From positions 1 through 55,786 of the forward strand of contig SHUT01000009.1 in NCBI GenBank assembly GCA_009691255.1: a stretch of DNA of 55,786 nt, in the 5' to 3' direction. Each line of letters starts with the position of its first letter. The first letter of the stretch is position 1. Both the position numbers and the translations under genes were made by a program. Source of the DNA: Ilumatobacteraceae bacterium. GTDB taxonomy: Bacteria; Actinomycetota; Acidimicrobiia; Acidimicrobiales; Ilumatobacteraceae. The notes under the pieces are model-generated. The model worked only from the letters and a program-made list of their open reading frames with translations. It was not told where the DNA came from and searched no databases. Positions 16,338 to 26,184 of this stretch are shown here, in pieces.

Positions 16338-18557
16338 ATGGGCACCGTCGACAGAGTTCTTCCGTGGAGAAGACATCACAACGCCCCAGTTGATGAGTTG
16401 GGCTCTCTTTTGCTGAGTTATCGCCAGCGGCATCCAAAAGCGTCTGTCTCGCTCATTAACAAGGCGTATGAAACAGCTCGAGAAGCGCATCGTAGCCAGG
16501 TGCGATCAAGCGGCGAGTCATATATCAACCATCCCATCGCAGTTGCTCGCATCGTGGCTGATATTGGTCTTGATGAGATATCCCTAGCAGCGGCCCTGTT
16601 GCATGACGCAGTAGAAGACACAGAAATCACAGTTGCCGATGTTGAACGTGACTTCGGCAAAGAGGTTGCCTCGATTGTCGATGGTGTCACCAAACTTGAG
16701 CGCCTCCATTTTGATTCTCACGAAGAACAACAAGCAGCGACAATGCGCAAAATGCTCGTCTCGATGGCCAAGGACTTGCGTGTTCTTGTCATTAAACTCG
16801 CTGACCGCCTGCACAACATGCGCACTCTTGCCGGAGTGCCGCTTGACAAACAACAAAGAGTTGCCCAAGAGACACTCGACATCTATGCACCCTTGGCTCA
16901 TCGCCTGGGCATGCAAGAAATGAAGCAAGAGCTCGAAGATCTTGCCTTTGCTGCTATCTATCCCAAGCGATATGCCGAACTAGACCAACTGGTCTCAACT
17001 CGATCCCCAGAACGAGATGTTTTTTTAGCCCGATCGGTGGCAGAGGTACTTGCTCGCTTGACAGATGTACATATACAGGCTGAGGTCACGGGTCGCGGTA
17101 AGCACCTATGGAGCATCTATGAAAAAATGGTGCAAAAAGAACGTGACTTTGATGAAATTTTTGATCTTGCCGCAATCCGCATCATTGTTGACAACGTTCG
17201 AGATTGTTATGCCGCACTCGGATGTATTCACGGAAAATTCAAACCGGTCGTTGGTCGGTTCAAGGATTACATCGCGATGCCTAAATTTAATCTCTATCAG
17301 TCCTTGCATACGACAGTCATTGGACCAGGCGGTAAACCTCTTGAAGTTCAAATTCGGACCCGAGAGATGCACGACCGTGCTGAACGCGGAGTAGCAGCAC
17401 ACTGGGCATACAAAGACAGTTCTGATGTTTCAGATATGGATTGGCTGAGCAGTATTATTGATTGGCAATCAGAAATTAGTGACCCATCACAATTTATGGA
17501 AAGTCTCAAGACCGACCTTGAACAAGACGAGATATTTGCTTTCACTCCTAAAGGTCGCGTCGTGACTTTGCCGCTAAAAGCGACTCCTGTTGACTTTGCA
17601 TACGCTGTACATACAGAGGTTGGGCACGCCTGCATTGGAGCTCGAGTTAACGGTCGCCTTGTAGCGCTTGATTCAGAATTACGCTCGGGGGATACATGTG
17701 AGATCTTCACCTCAAAGGTAGAAGACTCGGCGCCATCTCGTGACTGGCTTGGCTTTGTTGAGTCACCACGCGCAAAGAACAAGATTCGCCAGTGGTTCTC
17801 GCGTGAACGCCGCGAAGACATGATTGAACTAGGTCGTGATGAATTAACAGCGGAGCTACGCCGCGAAGCATTGCCAGTGCAAAGAATCTGGACATCAGAA
17901 GCATTTCTTCATGAACTCGATGCATTGAGTTATGTTGACACCGATACGCTGCTGGCCGCAATTGGCGAGCATCATGTTTCAGCTCGTGGTTTTGCCCAAC
18001 GAATTGCTCGCATTGTGCGTGGAGGCACTACCGATGAGCAGATGTCTGTCTCAAGTCGCATCAATCAACCCGAAACACATCGCCGTACTTCTCCTGGCAT
18101 TCATGTTGACGGCATTGACGATGTTTTGGTGAGACTCTCTCGATGCTGCACGCCCGTGCCTGGAGACGACATCATTGGATTCGTGACCAAAGGTCGGGGA
18201 GTCAGCGTCCATCGTTCGGACTGCGCTAATGCGATCTCGTTAATGAACGAACAGGCAGCTCGCTTGATCGATGTTGAATGGTCCGGAACAGGAGAAGGCG
18301 CAGTCTTTCGAGCCGGTGTTGAGGTGGTGGCACTTGACCGAAATCGACTATTGCGTGATGTTGCCAATGCGCTATCGGAACAGCATGTCAATATCGTGTC
18401 GTGCACCACCAATACAGGCGTTGATCGCGTGGCCAAAATGCGTTTTGAATTCGAACTCGCCGACCCCAACCATCTTGACGCGGTTCTTCGCACTATCAAG
18501 TCGATTGAAGCCGTATACGACGCATATCGCATCGTTCCGGGCGTGAACGCCGACTAG
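16338..18557 (+). CDS. rel: Bifunctional (p)ppGpp synthetase/hydrolase (Rel/SpoT)
   Basis: Long RSH enzyme, 739 residues, controlling the stringent response. The HD hydrolase domain has the HD (89-90) and ED (93-94) metal and catalytic residues (LLHDAVEDTE), so hydrolysis should be active. The synthetase domain has GRGKHLWSIYEKM and RFKD (307-310), the motif of bifunctional enzymes. TGS (FTPKGRVVTLPLKATPVDFAYAVH), a zinc-finger-like region with SRCCTPVPGDDIIG, and a C-terminal ACT domain follow. TAGCCT (16326-16331) lies 6 nt before the ATG with no SD: leaderless. Confidence 0.96.
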   Translation: MGTVDRVLPWRRHHNAPVDELGSLLLSYRQRHPKASVSLINKAYETAREAHRSQVRSSGESYINHPIAVARIVADIGLDEISLAAALLHDAVEDTEITVADVERDFGKEVASIVDGVTKLERLHFDSHEEQQAATMRKMLVSMAKDLRVLVIKLADRLHNMRTLAGVPLDKQQRVAQETLDIYAPLAHRLGMQEMKQELEDLAFAAIYPKRYAELDQLVSTRSPERDVFLARSVAEVLARLTDVHIQAEVTGRGKHLWSIYEKMVQKERDFDEIFDLAAIRIIVDNVRDCYAALGCIHGKFKPVVGRFKDYIAMPKFNLYQSLHTTVIGPGGKPLEVQIRTREMHDRAERGVAAHWAYKDSSDVSDMDWLSSIIDWQSEISDPSQFMESLKTDLEQDEIFAFTPKGRVVTLPLKATPVDFAYAVHTEVGHACIGARVNGRLVALDSELRSGDTCEIFTSKVEDSAPSRDWLGFVESPRAKNKIRQWFSRERREDMIELGRDELTAELRREALPVQRIWTSEAFLHELDALSYVDTDTLLAAIGEHHVSARGFAQRIARIVRGGTTDEQMSVSSRINQPETHRRTSPGIHVDGIDDVLVRLSRCCTPVPGDDIIGFVTKGRGVSVHRSDCANAISLMNEQAARLIDVEWSGTGEGAVFRAGVEVVALDRNRLLRDVANALSEQHVNIVSCTTNTGVDRVAKMRFEFELADPNHLDAVLRTIKSIEAVYDAYRIVPGVNAD

Positions 18558-18568
18558 CCTGACTTGTC

Positions 18569-19846
18569 GTGCCTACGTTTCAGACCAGTCCCGGAACTCG
18601 GGACATCTTGCCCCCAGACGCCGCCCGCTGGCGCCAATTCAACGCCATTTTTGCGGACACCGTTGAGGCTGCTGGCTATGGATGCATTATCCCCCCAATA
18701 TTTGAAGATGCCACAGTGTTCCACCGAATCGGAGAAGCAACTGATGTGGTCTCAAAAGAGATGTACGACTTTGAAGACAAAGGTGGTCGACATGTCTCTT
18801 TGCGGCCTGAACAAACTGCGAGCGTGTGTCGTGCCTTCGCCCAACATCGACCAACCACTCCTTGGAAGGTTTGGTACACGGGCCCAAATTTTCGGTATGA
18901 AAAAGCCCAAGCAGGTCGCTATCGACAATTCGATCAAGTGGGCATTGAGGCACTAGGCGTTCATGACTCCGATCTAGATGTTGAAGTGATTGCACTTGCC
19001 TGGAAGTTTTATCAACGACTTGGTCTTTCAAATGTGCAGTTAGTTATCAACTCTTTGGGTGATGACGGAGATCGAGCAAGATATGTTGATGCACTTCGTC
19101 AATATTTGCAATCTCATCAAGATGCCTTAACGCCAGAAGCGCGACAGACACTTGAACGAAATCCGCTACGTGTTCTTGACTCCAAGCGTCAAGGCGACCT
19201 AGATGTAATCGCCAGTGCTCCAACGATCAAGGCGTTCTTGAGCGTTGAGGCAAACGAGCACTTTGAAAAAGTACTAACAGGCTTACGCGCATTGGCGATT
19301 CCGTTCACACAGAACGAATATCTAGTTCGTGGACTCGATTACTACCGTCGTACATCTTTTGAGTTTGTGTCAACAGCGCTCGAGTCAGCACAAAACGCAA
19401 TTGGTGGCGGCGGTCGATATGACGGACTCGTACAGAGTCTGGGTGGTCCTGATACTCCCGGGATTGGATTTGCATTGGGCCTGGATCGCACATTGCTGGC
19501 ATGTGACGCTGAGGGCGTTTTTGGAGCACCAAAATCTTCAGTGGATGTCTTTGTTGTTGACGTCATTGATGGGACACATGCGCTAGCTGTTACAAACAAT
19601 ATTCAGGATGCCGGATACAGCGCTGATCGCGCATTTGATGGACGCAGCATGAAGGCACAAATGAAATCTGCTGATCGTAGCGGTGCTCGGTTTGCCATCA
19701 TCATCGCCCAAGACGAAGTAGCAAGCGGGTCATACACAATTCGCGATATGGCATCAGCACAACAACAACTCGTTGCCAAGAGTGACCTTGTAGAATTTCT
19801 TACTCGCAATCTCGGAAAAAGAACCCCACGGAGATCCCCCTCATGA
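18569..19846 (+). CDS. hisS: Histidyl-tRNA synthetase
   Basis: Class II synthetase of 425 residues. Motif 2 is FRYEKAQAGRYRQFDQVGIEA, the HisRS signature is LVRGLDYYRRTSFEF, and the C-terminal anticodon-binding domain begins near VDVFVVDV. RPEQTASVCRAFAQH is also typical. A GTG start lies 8 nt after TAGCCT (18555-18560), a leaderless arrangement. The stop overlaps the aspS start (ATGA). Confidence 0.96.
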   Translation: MPTFQTSPGTRDILPPDAARWRQFNAIFADTVEAAGYGCIIPPIFEDATVFHRIGEATDVVSKEMYDFEDKGGRHVSLRPEQTASVCRAFAQHRPTTPWKVWYTGPNFRYEKAQAGRYRQFDQVGIEALGVHDSDLDVEVIALAWKFYQRLGLSNVQLVINSLGDDGDRARYVDALRQYLQSHQDALTPEARQTLERNPLRVLDSKRQGDLDVIASAPTIKAFLSVEANEHFEKVLTGLRALAIPFTQNEYLVRGLDYYRRTSFEFVSTALESAQNAIGGGGRYDGLVQSLGGPDTPGIGFALGLDRTLLACDAEGVFGAPKSSVDVFVVDVIDGTHALAVTNNIQDAGYSADRAFDGRSMKAQMKSADRSGARFAIIIAQDEVASGSYTIRDMASAQQQLVAKSDLVEFLTRNLGKRTPRRSPS

Positions 19847-21606
19847 GCAGTACATCAATGCGCACACACCTTTGCGGTTCGTTGCGCGATTCTGATATTG
19901 GCCAGACCATCACGGTCTGCGGCTGGGTGGGTCGACGTCGTGAACATGGTGAGCATTTGGCATTTTTAGATATACGCGATCACTCCGGCATTATTCAGTG
20001 TGTTGTTGATAATGACGTAGATGTGCGAAGCGAATACGTAGTACAGGTAACAGGAGTTGTTCGCGCCAGACCAGACGGCACTATCAACGCCACTATCCCT
20101 ACTGGCATAGTTGAAATCGGGGAATGCGTTGTGACCGTGCTCAATAGCGCTGAGCCGCCACCATTTGCTATTGATGCTCGTGCTGACGATGTGGACGAAC
20201 TGATCCGTCTGAAGTTTCGATACTTAGACATACGTCGGGAGCGCCTCCAAAAGAACCTGCGCCTGCGCGCAGCAATTAACTCAGCTATCAGAGATGCCAT
20301 GGAGTCGCAAGGATTTGTTGAAGTAGAAACACCCATGTTGATGCCCTCAACTCCAGAAGGTGCAAGAGAATTTTTGGTTCCATCACGCAAAGAGCCAGGC
20401 TCGTTCTATGCGTTGCCTCAATCACCTCAACTATGGAAACAGCTATTGATGGTTGCTGGCATTGATAGGTATTACCAGATTGCGCGGTGTTTGCGCGACG
20501 AAGACCTGCGCGCAGACCGTCAGTATGAGTTCATGCAACTAGATGCAGAGATGTCTTTTGTTAATCAAGATGACGTCTTGTCGGCAATTGGCGCGGCAGT
20601 AACTGCCGCTACAACGGCGGCGACCGGAAACGCCCCGCCCGAGATTGAGCGAATGACATGGCGTGATGCGATGGAACAATATGGCGTCGATAAGCCAGAC
20701 CTGCGGTTTGGAATGAAGTTAATTGAGGTGACGTCAATTTTTAACGCGACCGAATTCAAAGCCTTTGCTGGAGCAGAGTCAATTAAGGCTATTTGTATTG
20801 ATGGTGTTACTTATCCAGATGCTGCGGCGTCGGGCCGCAACAAACTCGATGCGTTTACTGATCGTGCCAAAAAAATGGGGGCTAAAGGCCTGGTGTGGAT
20901 AAAAGTTGGAGCCGATTCAGCGTTTGATTCGCCGGTTGCCAAGTTTTTGTCAGATCAAGAAAAGACAGCGCTTCTTTTAGCGACCAAAGCCGTGCAGGGC
21001 GATTTGATTTTAATTGTGGCAGATGAGTGGTCAACTACGTGCGAAGTTCTGGGCCAACTGCGCAATGACATCGGACGTCCACCAGTGCATCAAGGGCCGT
21101 ATCGGTATGTGTGGGTGATGGATTTCCCCCTATTTGTCGGAGTCGATCCAGTGAGCGGAGCGCCCAGACCAGGCCATCATCCGTTCTGTCATCCGCACCC
21201 AGAAGACATTCACTTGATGGAGACAGATCCACTCAAGGTGCGGGCCTTGGCTTATGACCTTGTGCTGAATGGATGGGAGTTGGGGAGTGGTTCGATCCGA
21301 ATTCATGACTCCGAATTACAGCGCCGAGTATTTAATTTGCTCGGCATATCAGACGAAGAAGCCGATCAGAAGTTTGGATTTTTCTTACAACCATTTAAGT
21401 ACGGAGCTCCTCCTCATGGTGGTTTTGCTTTTGGTATTGATCGTCTTGCGGCGGTGCTCGCTGGAGAAGAAAACATTCGCGAGGTAATTGCATTCCCCAA
21501 GACCCAAAGTGGTGCCGACCCAATGACAAATGCGCCCACAAATGTTGATCCTAAGCACCTCGCAGAACTAGGCCTGCGCGTTCTTCCACCTCCAGCATCG
21601 GCATAG
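19843..21606 (+). CDS. aspS: Aspartyl-tRNA synthetase, probably non-discriminating
   Basis: Class IIb synthetase, 587 residues: N-terminal OB-fold (CGWVGRRREHGEHLAFLDIRDHSG), catalytic core with motif 2 (YYQIARCLRDEDLRADRQYEFMQLD), a GAD-type insertion, and motif 3 (HGGFAFGIDRLAAVL). His35 in RREHG occupies the position that is Leu in E. coli AspRS and His in non-discriminating enzymes that also charge tRNA-Asn; GatCAB would then be needed. It overlaps hisS by 4 nt. The specificity call is inference. Confidence 0.95.
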   Translation: MSSTSMRTHLCGSLRDSDIGQTITVCGWVGRRREHGEHLAFLDIRDHSGIIQCVVDNDVDVRSEYVVQVTGVVRARPDGTINATIPTGIVEIGECVVTVLNSAEPPPFAIDARADDVDELIRLKFRYLDIRRERLQKNLRLRAAINSAIRDAMESQGFVEVETPMLMPSTPEGAREFLVPSRKEPGSFYALPQSPQLWKQLLMVAGIDRYYQIARCLRDEDLRADRQYEFMQLDAEMSFVNQDDVLSAIGAAVTAATTAATGNAPPEIERMTWRDAMEQYGVDKPDLRFGMKLIEVTSIFNATEFKAFAGAESIKAICIDGVTYPDAAASGRNKLDAFTDRAKKMGAKGLVWIKVGADSAFDSPVAKFLSDQEKTALLLATKAVQGDLILIVADEWSTTCEVLGQLRNDIGRPPVHQGPYRYVWVMDFPLFVGVDPVSGAPRPGHHPFCHPHPEDIHLMETDPLKVRALAYDLVLNGWELGSGSIRIHDSELQRRVFNLLGISDEEADQKFGFFLQPFKYGAPPHGGFAFGIDRLAAVLAGEENIREVIAFPKTQSGADPMTNAPTNVDPKHLAELGLRVLPPPASA

Positions 21607-21609
21607 ATC

Positions 21610-22851
21610 GTGCCGGCGCCTGACTTGTTCTCCGCAGCAGCGCAAGAACGCCTGAAGTCACGCGCACCTCTTGCAGCACGGTTGCGTCCGCGCACCCTTG
21701 ATGAGATCGTCGGGCAAAAACATTTAGTTGGACCAGGAAGTGTCTTGCGTCTGCTTGTCGAGAAAGATGCATTGTCCTCGGTCATCTTGTGGGGTCCACC
21801 CGGAACAGGGAAAACAACTCTCGCTGAAGTGATTGCGCAATCCACCTCTCGTGATTTTCATCGCCTTTCTGCAGCGTCGGCTGGCGTCAAAGATGTCCGC
21901 GAGGTAATTGAGCAGGCTCGGCAGAGGCTTGGTGAAGTAGGCAAATCCTCAATTGTTTTTATAGATGAGATTCATCGTTTTTCTAAGTCGCAACAAGATG
22001 CACTTCTTCCTGCGGTAGAAAGCGGAATAATTACGCTGATAGGTGCAACTACAGAGAACCCCATGTTCGAGGTAAATGCACCATTGCGCAGTCGTTCCAC
22101 TTTGTTTCGCCTCGAACCACTTGACGCCAGCGACATAGAAACATTGTTACGTCGCGGATTAGAGTGTCTTGACCAAAGTGCAACTTCCGAGGCACTTTCG
22201 CTTTTAGTTTTGCGCTGTGTGGGGGATGGTCGTCAAGCACTGACATCGCTAGAAGTGGCGGCTGCAATTGCGGGCGACGACATAATTTCAGTTACCCATG
22301 CGGAAGCCGCGCTAAGCACGTCGTCACTGCGATACGGGCGCGACGATCACTACGATGTTATTTCGGCATTTATCAAAAGCATTCGGGGCTCCGATGTCAA
22401 CGCTGGAATCCACTGGTTAGCCCGCATGCTCGAGGCGGGGGAGGATGCACGGTTTATTGCCAGACGTTTAATTATTCTGGCCAGCGAAGATATCGGAATG
22501 GCTGATCCAATGTCGCTGCTTGTGGCTACAGCAGCAGCGCAGGCTGTTGAATATGTAGGACTTCCCGAAGCCCAACTGAACCTGGCGCAAGCGGTTGTGC
22601 ATCTTGCTCGAGCGCCTAAAAACAATGCTGCAGCGCGTGCGATCTGGACTGCTCGTGCAGACGTTCGAGATGGCCTGATCGGTGAGGTGCCCCCGTTTCT
22701 TCGCGATGCCCACTACGGCGGGTCTTTCGAACTAGGGCATGGCATCGGATATGTCTCGCCCCATGACGACCCCACCGTAAAACAGCAGTATTTACCTGAT
22801 TCAGTTGCTGATGTGAACTATTACCGAGAGAATGGTGGCGTTGACGAATAG
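21610..22851 (+). CDS. rarA: Replication-associated recombination protein RarA (MgsA)
   Basis: AAA+ ATPase of 413 residues that acts at stalled replication forks. LRPRTLDEIVGQKHLVGPG precedes Walker A GPPGTGKTT (about 60-68). Walker B is VFIDEIHRFSKSQQDALLP and sensor 1 GATTENP. The C-terminal tetramerisation region (VEYVGLPEAQLNLAQAVVHLARAPKNN) is intact. GTG start 4 bp after aspS with no clear SD. Confidence 0.94.
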   Translation: MPAPDLFSAAAQERLKSRAPLAARLRPRTLDEIVGQKHLVGPGSVLRLLVEKDALSSVILWGPPGTGKTTLAEVIAQSTSRDFHRLSAASAGVKDVREVIEQARQRLGEVGKSSIVFIDEIHRFSKSQQDALLPAVESGIITLIGATTENPMFEVNAPLRSRSTLFRLEPLDASDIETLLRRGLECLDQSATSEALSLLVLRCVGDGRQALTSLEVAAAIAGDDIISVTHAEAALSTSSLRYGRDDHYDVISAFIKSIRGSDVNAGIHWLARMLEAGEDARFIARRLIILASEDIGMADPMSLLVATAAAQAVEYVGLPEAQLNLAQAVVHLARAPKNNAAARAIWTARADVRDGLIGEVPPFLRDAHYGGSFELGHGIGYVSPHDDPTVKQQYLPDSVADVNYYRENGGVDE

Positions 22852-22875
22852 CGACCAAAGGAAGTGATTGCCGTG

Positions 22876-23085
22876 ATGAAAAGATTATTTTGGTTTGCCG
22901 TCGGAGCCTTGTGTGGAGTTTTTGGATACCAACGCACAAAACGCACAGTGACGGAATTTTCCGAGCGTCTCACGCCAACAAATGTGGCAAGCAACGTGAT
23001 GGAGCAGGCGCTCAAAGTCGTTGGGCGCCTTGGAAAAGCCTTGCGTGCAGCCACTGATGTCTTGCTCGGCGACGACACTCCCTAG
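22876..23085 (+). CDS. Small membrane protein, DUF6167-like
   Basis: A 69-residue protein with one N-terminal hydrophobic segment (FWFAVGALCGVFGY), a basic stretch and an amphipathic tail. Size, the N-terminal pattern and position between rarA and alaS match small DUF6167-type proteins of actinobacteria; no function is known. AAAGGAAG at 22857-22864 serves as SD. A GTG at 22873 has slightly better spacing and would add one residue. Confidence 0.7.
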   Translation: MKRLFWFAVGALCGVFGYQRTKRTVTEFSERLTPTNVASNVMEQALKVVGRLGKALRAATDVLLGDDTP

Positions 23086-23119
23086 CCAACTTGGGTTGAG
23101 GCAATAGGATTCAACCGGT

Positions 23120-25750
23120 ATGGCCGTGACCCCAAGTACTCCTTCATCTCCGCGTTCGGCTGACGATCTTCGCTCAATATTCACATCATTTTTTGCAAAA
23201 AGGCAACACACCATTGTGCCGTCTGCGAGCCTGATTCCCCATGATCCGAGTTTGCTTTTTACCGTTGCTGGGATGGTCCCGTTTAAGCCTTATTTCGTAG
23301 GCGATGAGGTTGCCCCATACCAACGAGCAGTCAGTGTGCAAAAGTGTGCGCGTGCTGGCGGCAAGCACAACGACCTTGACGAGGTGGGCAGGACCACTCG
23401 GCATCTTGTTTTTTTCGAGATGCTCGGAAATTTTAGTTTCGGCGACTATTTTAAAAATGATGCGATTCCATGGTCATGGGAATTAGCAACAGAGGGTTTT
23501 GGATTTGATGGCGATCGTTTATGGATCACCGTTCACGAGAGCGACGATGAGGCCGAACAAATCTGGCACGACGTAGTGGGCGTGCCAATGAATCGGATTC
23601 AGCGTCTCAGTGACAAGGATAATTTTTGGCAAGCTGGCGATACAGGCCCATGTGGACCGTGTTCAGAAATTTACATTGATCGTGGTTCCTCGTTTGGTCC
23701 AGAAGGTGGTCCGCTCAATGACCCAACTGGCGATCGCTTTCTTGAGTTTTGGAACCTCGTTTTCATGCAGTACAACCAGGCACCAGATGGGACGCGAACC
23801 CCATTGCCAAAACCCAGTATCGACACCGGAGCCGGGCTCGAACGAATATTGGCGTTGGCTCAAAATGTTGGCTCGGTTTGGGAGACGGATGTGCTCTATC
23901 CGTTAATTGAAGAAGCCAGATCAGCAACAGGTGCGGCGTATCAAGTGGGTGATTACAAAGATCGACCAAGTTTTAGTTTGCGCGTGCTTGCCGAACATGC
24001 TCGGTCAGCGACCATGTTGGTCAATGATGGCGTTTTCCCGTCAAACGAAAATCGCGGATACGTGTTGCGTCGCATAATTCGGCGTGCTGTTCGGCACGCA
24101 TACTTATTGGGGACAGAAAAACTCGTCATGCCTGGTCTGGCGCGAACAGCAATCGACATTATGGGAAATGCCTACCCAGATTTACATAAGAACGCCGATT
24201 TTATTTTGGGGGTCATTACAAAAGAAGAGGAACGTTTTCGCCACACTCTTAAAAATGGCCTAGGGATACTCGAGTCTGATCTAGCAAGCGGCCAACAAGT
24301 ACTTTCAGGTAAGGCTACTTTCTTGTTGCACGATACATATGGATTCCCGCTTGAACTGACTCAAGAAATTGCTGATGAACGCGGAGTAACACTTGATATC
24401 GCTGGGTTTGAATCCGAGATGGCAGCACAGCGCAAACGCGCCAAGGATGCGCATAAAACCGGCAGATCCGATGCCGATCGCGTTGAGGACTATCGAGAAA
24501 TCATGGAAACGGGTACAACTGAGTTTGTTGGATACACACATGACGTCGCAGAGGCCACAATCATCGCCATCATCGAAGGTGATGATGGGCAAATTGAAAT
24601 CTTTCTGGATCGGACGCCCTTCTATGCAGAAAGCGGCGGTCAAGTCGGAGACATTGGCCGGCTTGAATCCACAAATGCATCGTTGCGCGTTGTTGACACG
24701 ACATTTGCACTTCCTGGACTACGTCGTCATATTGCAGTACTAGAAAAAGGTGTGGTTGAGGTTGGGCAAACAGTCACGGCATCAATCGACACTGAATCTC
24801 GATTGGCAACACGTAGAAATCACACCGCAACGCATATTTTACACTGGGCCTTGCGTACCGTCTTGGGCGAACATGTCAAACAGGCTGGGTCAATGGTGTC
24901 TCCCGACAGGCTTAGGTTTGACTTCAGTCACTACGACGCCGTTACAAATGATGAAATACGCCAGATTGAGATTTTGGCAAATCAAGAAGTTCTCAATAAT
25001 ACGAATGTGACTGCCATAGAAACGAATAGAGAAGAAGCGTTGGCTGCTGGAGCAATCGCGTTTTTTGGAGATAAGTACGGAGATCTTGTGCGTGTATTGA
25101 GCGCTGGTTCATCGACTGAACTGTGTGGCGGAACACATGTGAAGGCCACTGGTGACATCGGTGCGATCAAAGTTGTGTCGGAAGGATCAATCGGATCAAA
25201 TTTACGTCGCATTGAGGCTGTGACAGGCAAACAGACTGTTGCCTATGTGCAGCGCCTAGACGCAATGGCTATGCAAGTAGCCGAACTTGTGGGCGGCAGA
25301 CCAGATGATATTGCAGCCGGAGTTGAGCGCCGACTTGACGAGATAAAAAATCTTCAGGATGAAATAAAATCTTTGCGCTCTAAAGTCAATGCGATGAGAG
25401 CTGCTGAGTTGGCAAGCCAGGCGAGTGATGGCGTAGTGGTTGGTCGTGTAGATGGATTATCGGCGGCTGATTTGCGTGAACTTGGTGTAGCAGTGCGACA
25501 GCAACCACATGTGTCAGTTGTTGTTTTGGCTGGTATTGCCGACACCGGGGGCGTGTCTCTGGTTGCCGCTGTCGCGACGGGCATCAAAACAACAGCGCAA
25601 GAGATCATCAAGGACGCGGCCAAGGCCGTTGGCGGAGGCGGAGGCGGCAAGGGTGATGTTGCGACGGCGGGTGGCAAAAATATTGGAGCGATTGACCAAG
25701 CCCTCGAGATAGCGCGACAACATGCAATGGCTGCTGTCGCTGGTCGCTAA
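23120..25750 (+). CDS. alaS: Alanyl-tRNA synthetase
   Basis: Full-length 876-residue class II synthetase with the catalytic domain (FFEMLGNFSFGDYFK, GCGPCSEIYIDRG-type region, NLVFMQYNQ), tRNA-binding domain, editing domain with HTATHILHWALR and the CGGTH zinc-site motif, and a C-Ala domain ending in GGGGGGKGDVATAGGK. TAGGAT (23105-23110) lies 9 nt before the ATG with no SD. It heads the alaS-ruvX-mltG-aroE run with gaps of 5 bp or overlaps. Confidence 0.97.
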   Translation: MAVTPSTPSSPRSADDLRSIFTSFFAKRQHTIVPSASLIPHDPSLLFTVAGMVPFKPYFVGDEVAPYQRAVSVQKCARAGGKHNDLDEVGRTTRHLVFFEMLGNFSFGDYFKNDAIPWSWELATEGFGFDGDRLWITVHESDDEAEQIWHDVVGVPMNRIQRLSDKDNFWQAGDTGPCGPCSEIYIDRGSSFGPEGGPLNDPTGDRFLEFWNLVFMQYNQAPDGTRTPLPKPSIDTGAGLERILALAQNVGSVWETDVLYPLIEEARSATGAAYQVGDYKDRPSFSLRVLAEHARSATMLVNDGVFPSNENRGYVLRRIIRRAVRHAYLLGTEKLVMPGLARTAIDIMGNAYPDLHKNADFILGVITKEEERFRHTLKNGLGILESDLASGQQVLSGKATFLLHDTYGFPLELTQEIADERGVTLDIAGFESEMAAQRKRAKDAHKTGRSDADRVEDYREIMETGTTEFVGYTHDVAEATIIAIIEGDDGQIEIFLDRTPFYAESGGQVGDIGRLESTNASLRVVDTTFALPGLRRHIAVLEKGVVEVGQTVTASIDTESRLATRRNHTATHILHWALRTVLGEHVKQAGSMVSPDRLRFDFSHYDAVTNDEIRQIEILANQEVLNNTNVTAIETNREEALAAGAIAFFGDKYGDLVRVLSAGSSTELCGGTHVKATGDIGAIKVVSEGSIGSNLRRIEAVTGKQTVAYVQRLDAMAMQVAELVGGRPDDIAAGVERRLDEIKNLQDEIKSLRSKVNAMRAAELASQASDGVVVGRVDGLSAADLRELGVAVRQQPHVSVVVLAGIADTGGVSLVAAVATGIKTTAQEIIKDAAKAVGGGGGGKGDVATAGGKNIGAIDQALEIARQHAMAAVAGR

Positions 25751-25755
25751 ACCTG

Positions 25756-26184
25756 ATGCGTGTCTTGGGCCTTGATCTTGGGACAAAGCGCATTGGTATT
25801 GCGGTGAGCGATCGCAGTGGGACGATTGCCACGCCATTGCTGGTTTTGCAACGGTCAAAAACAAAAACTCAAGACCATGCTGAAATCCGTCGCTTGGTGC
25901 TGGAAGAAGAAGCGGTGGCCATAGTGGTTGGAATGCCCTACACATTGCGCGGAGAAATGGGTGCGACGGCAAAGGCTGCAGAGGCAGAGTGCAATCAACT
26001 AACAAAGACAGTCGGAGTGCCCGTGTATCTCCATGATGAACGCTTCACTACAGTGACAGCAGATAGAACCTTGATGGAAGCTCGCATGAAAGCAGACGCC
26101 AGACGACGCGTGGTCGATAAAGTTGCGGCGGCAGTGATGTTGCAATCGTGGCTTGATGCAAGACCAAAGCCAGAGTCGCCATGA
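25756..26184 (+). CDS. ruvX: RuvX/YqgF RNase H-fold putative pre-16S rRNA nuclease
   Basis: A 142-residue RNase H-like protein with the opening MRVLGLDLGTKRIGIAVSD (first catalytic Asp), VVGMPYTLRGE, and VYLHDERFTTVTA (catalytic Glu region). Relatives mature the 5' end of 16S rRNA; a recombination role was also proposed. It starts 5 bp after alaS and overlaps mltG by 4 nt, an order conserved in many bacteria. Confidence 0.93.
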   Translation: MRVLGLDLGTKRIGIAVSDRSGTIATPLLVLQRSKTKTQDHAEIRRLVLEEEAVAIVVGMPYTLRGEMGATAKAAEAECNQLTKTVGVPVYLHDERFTTVTADRTLMEARMKADARRRVVDKVAAAVMLQSWLDARPKPESP

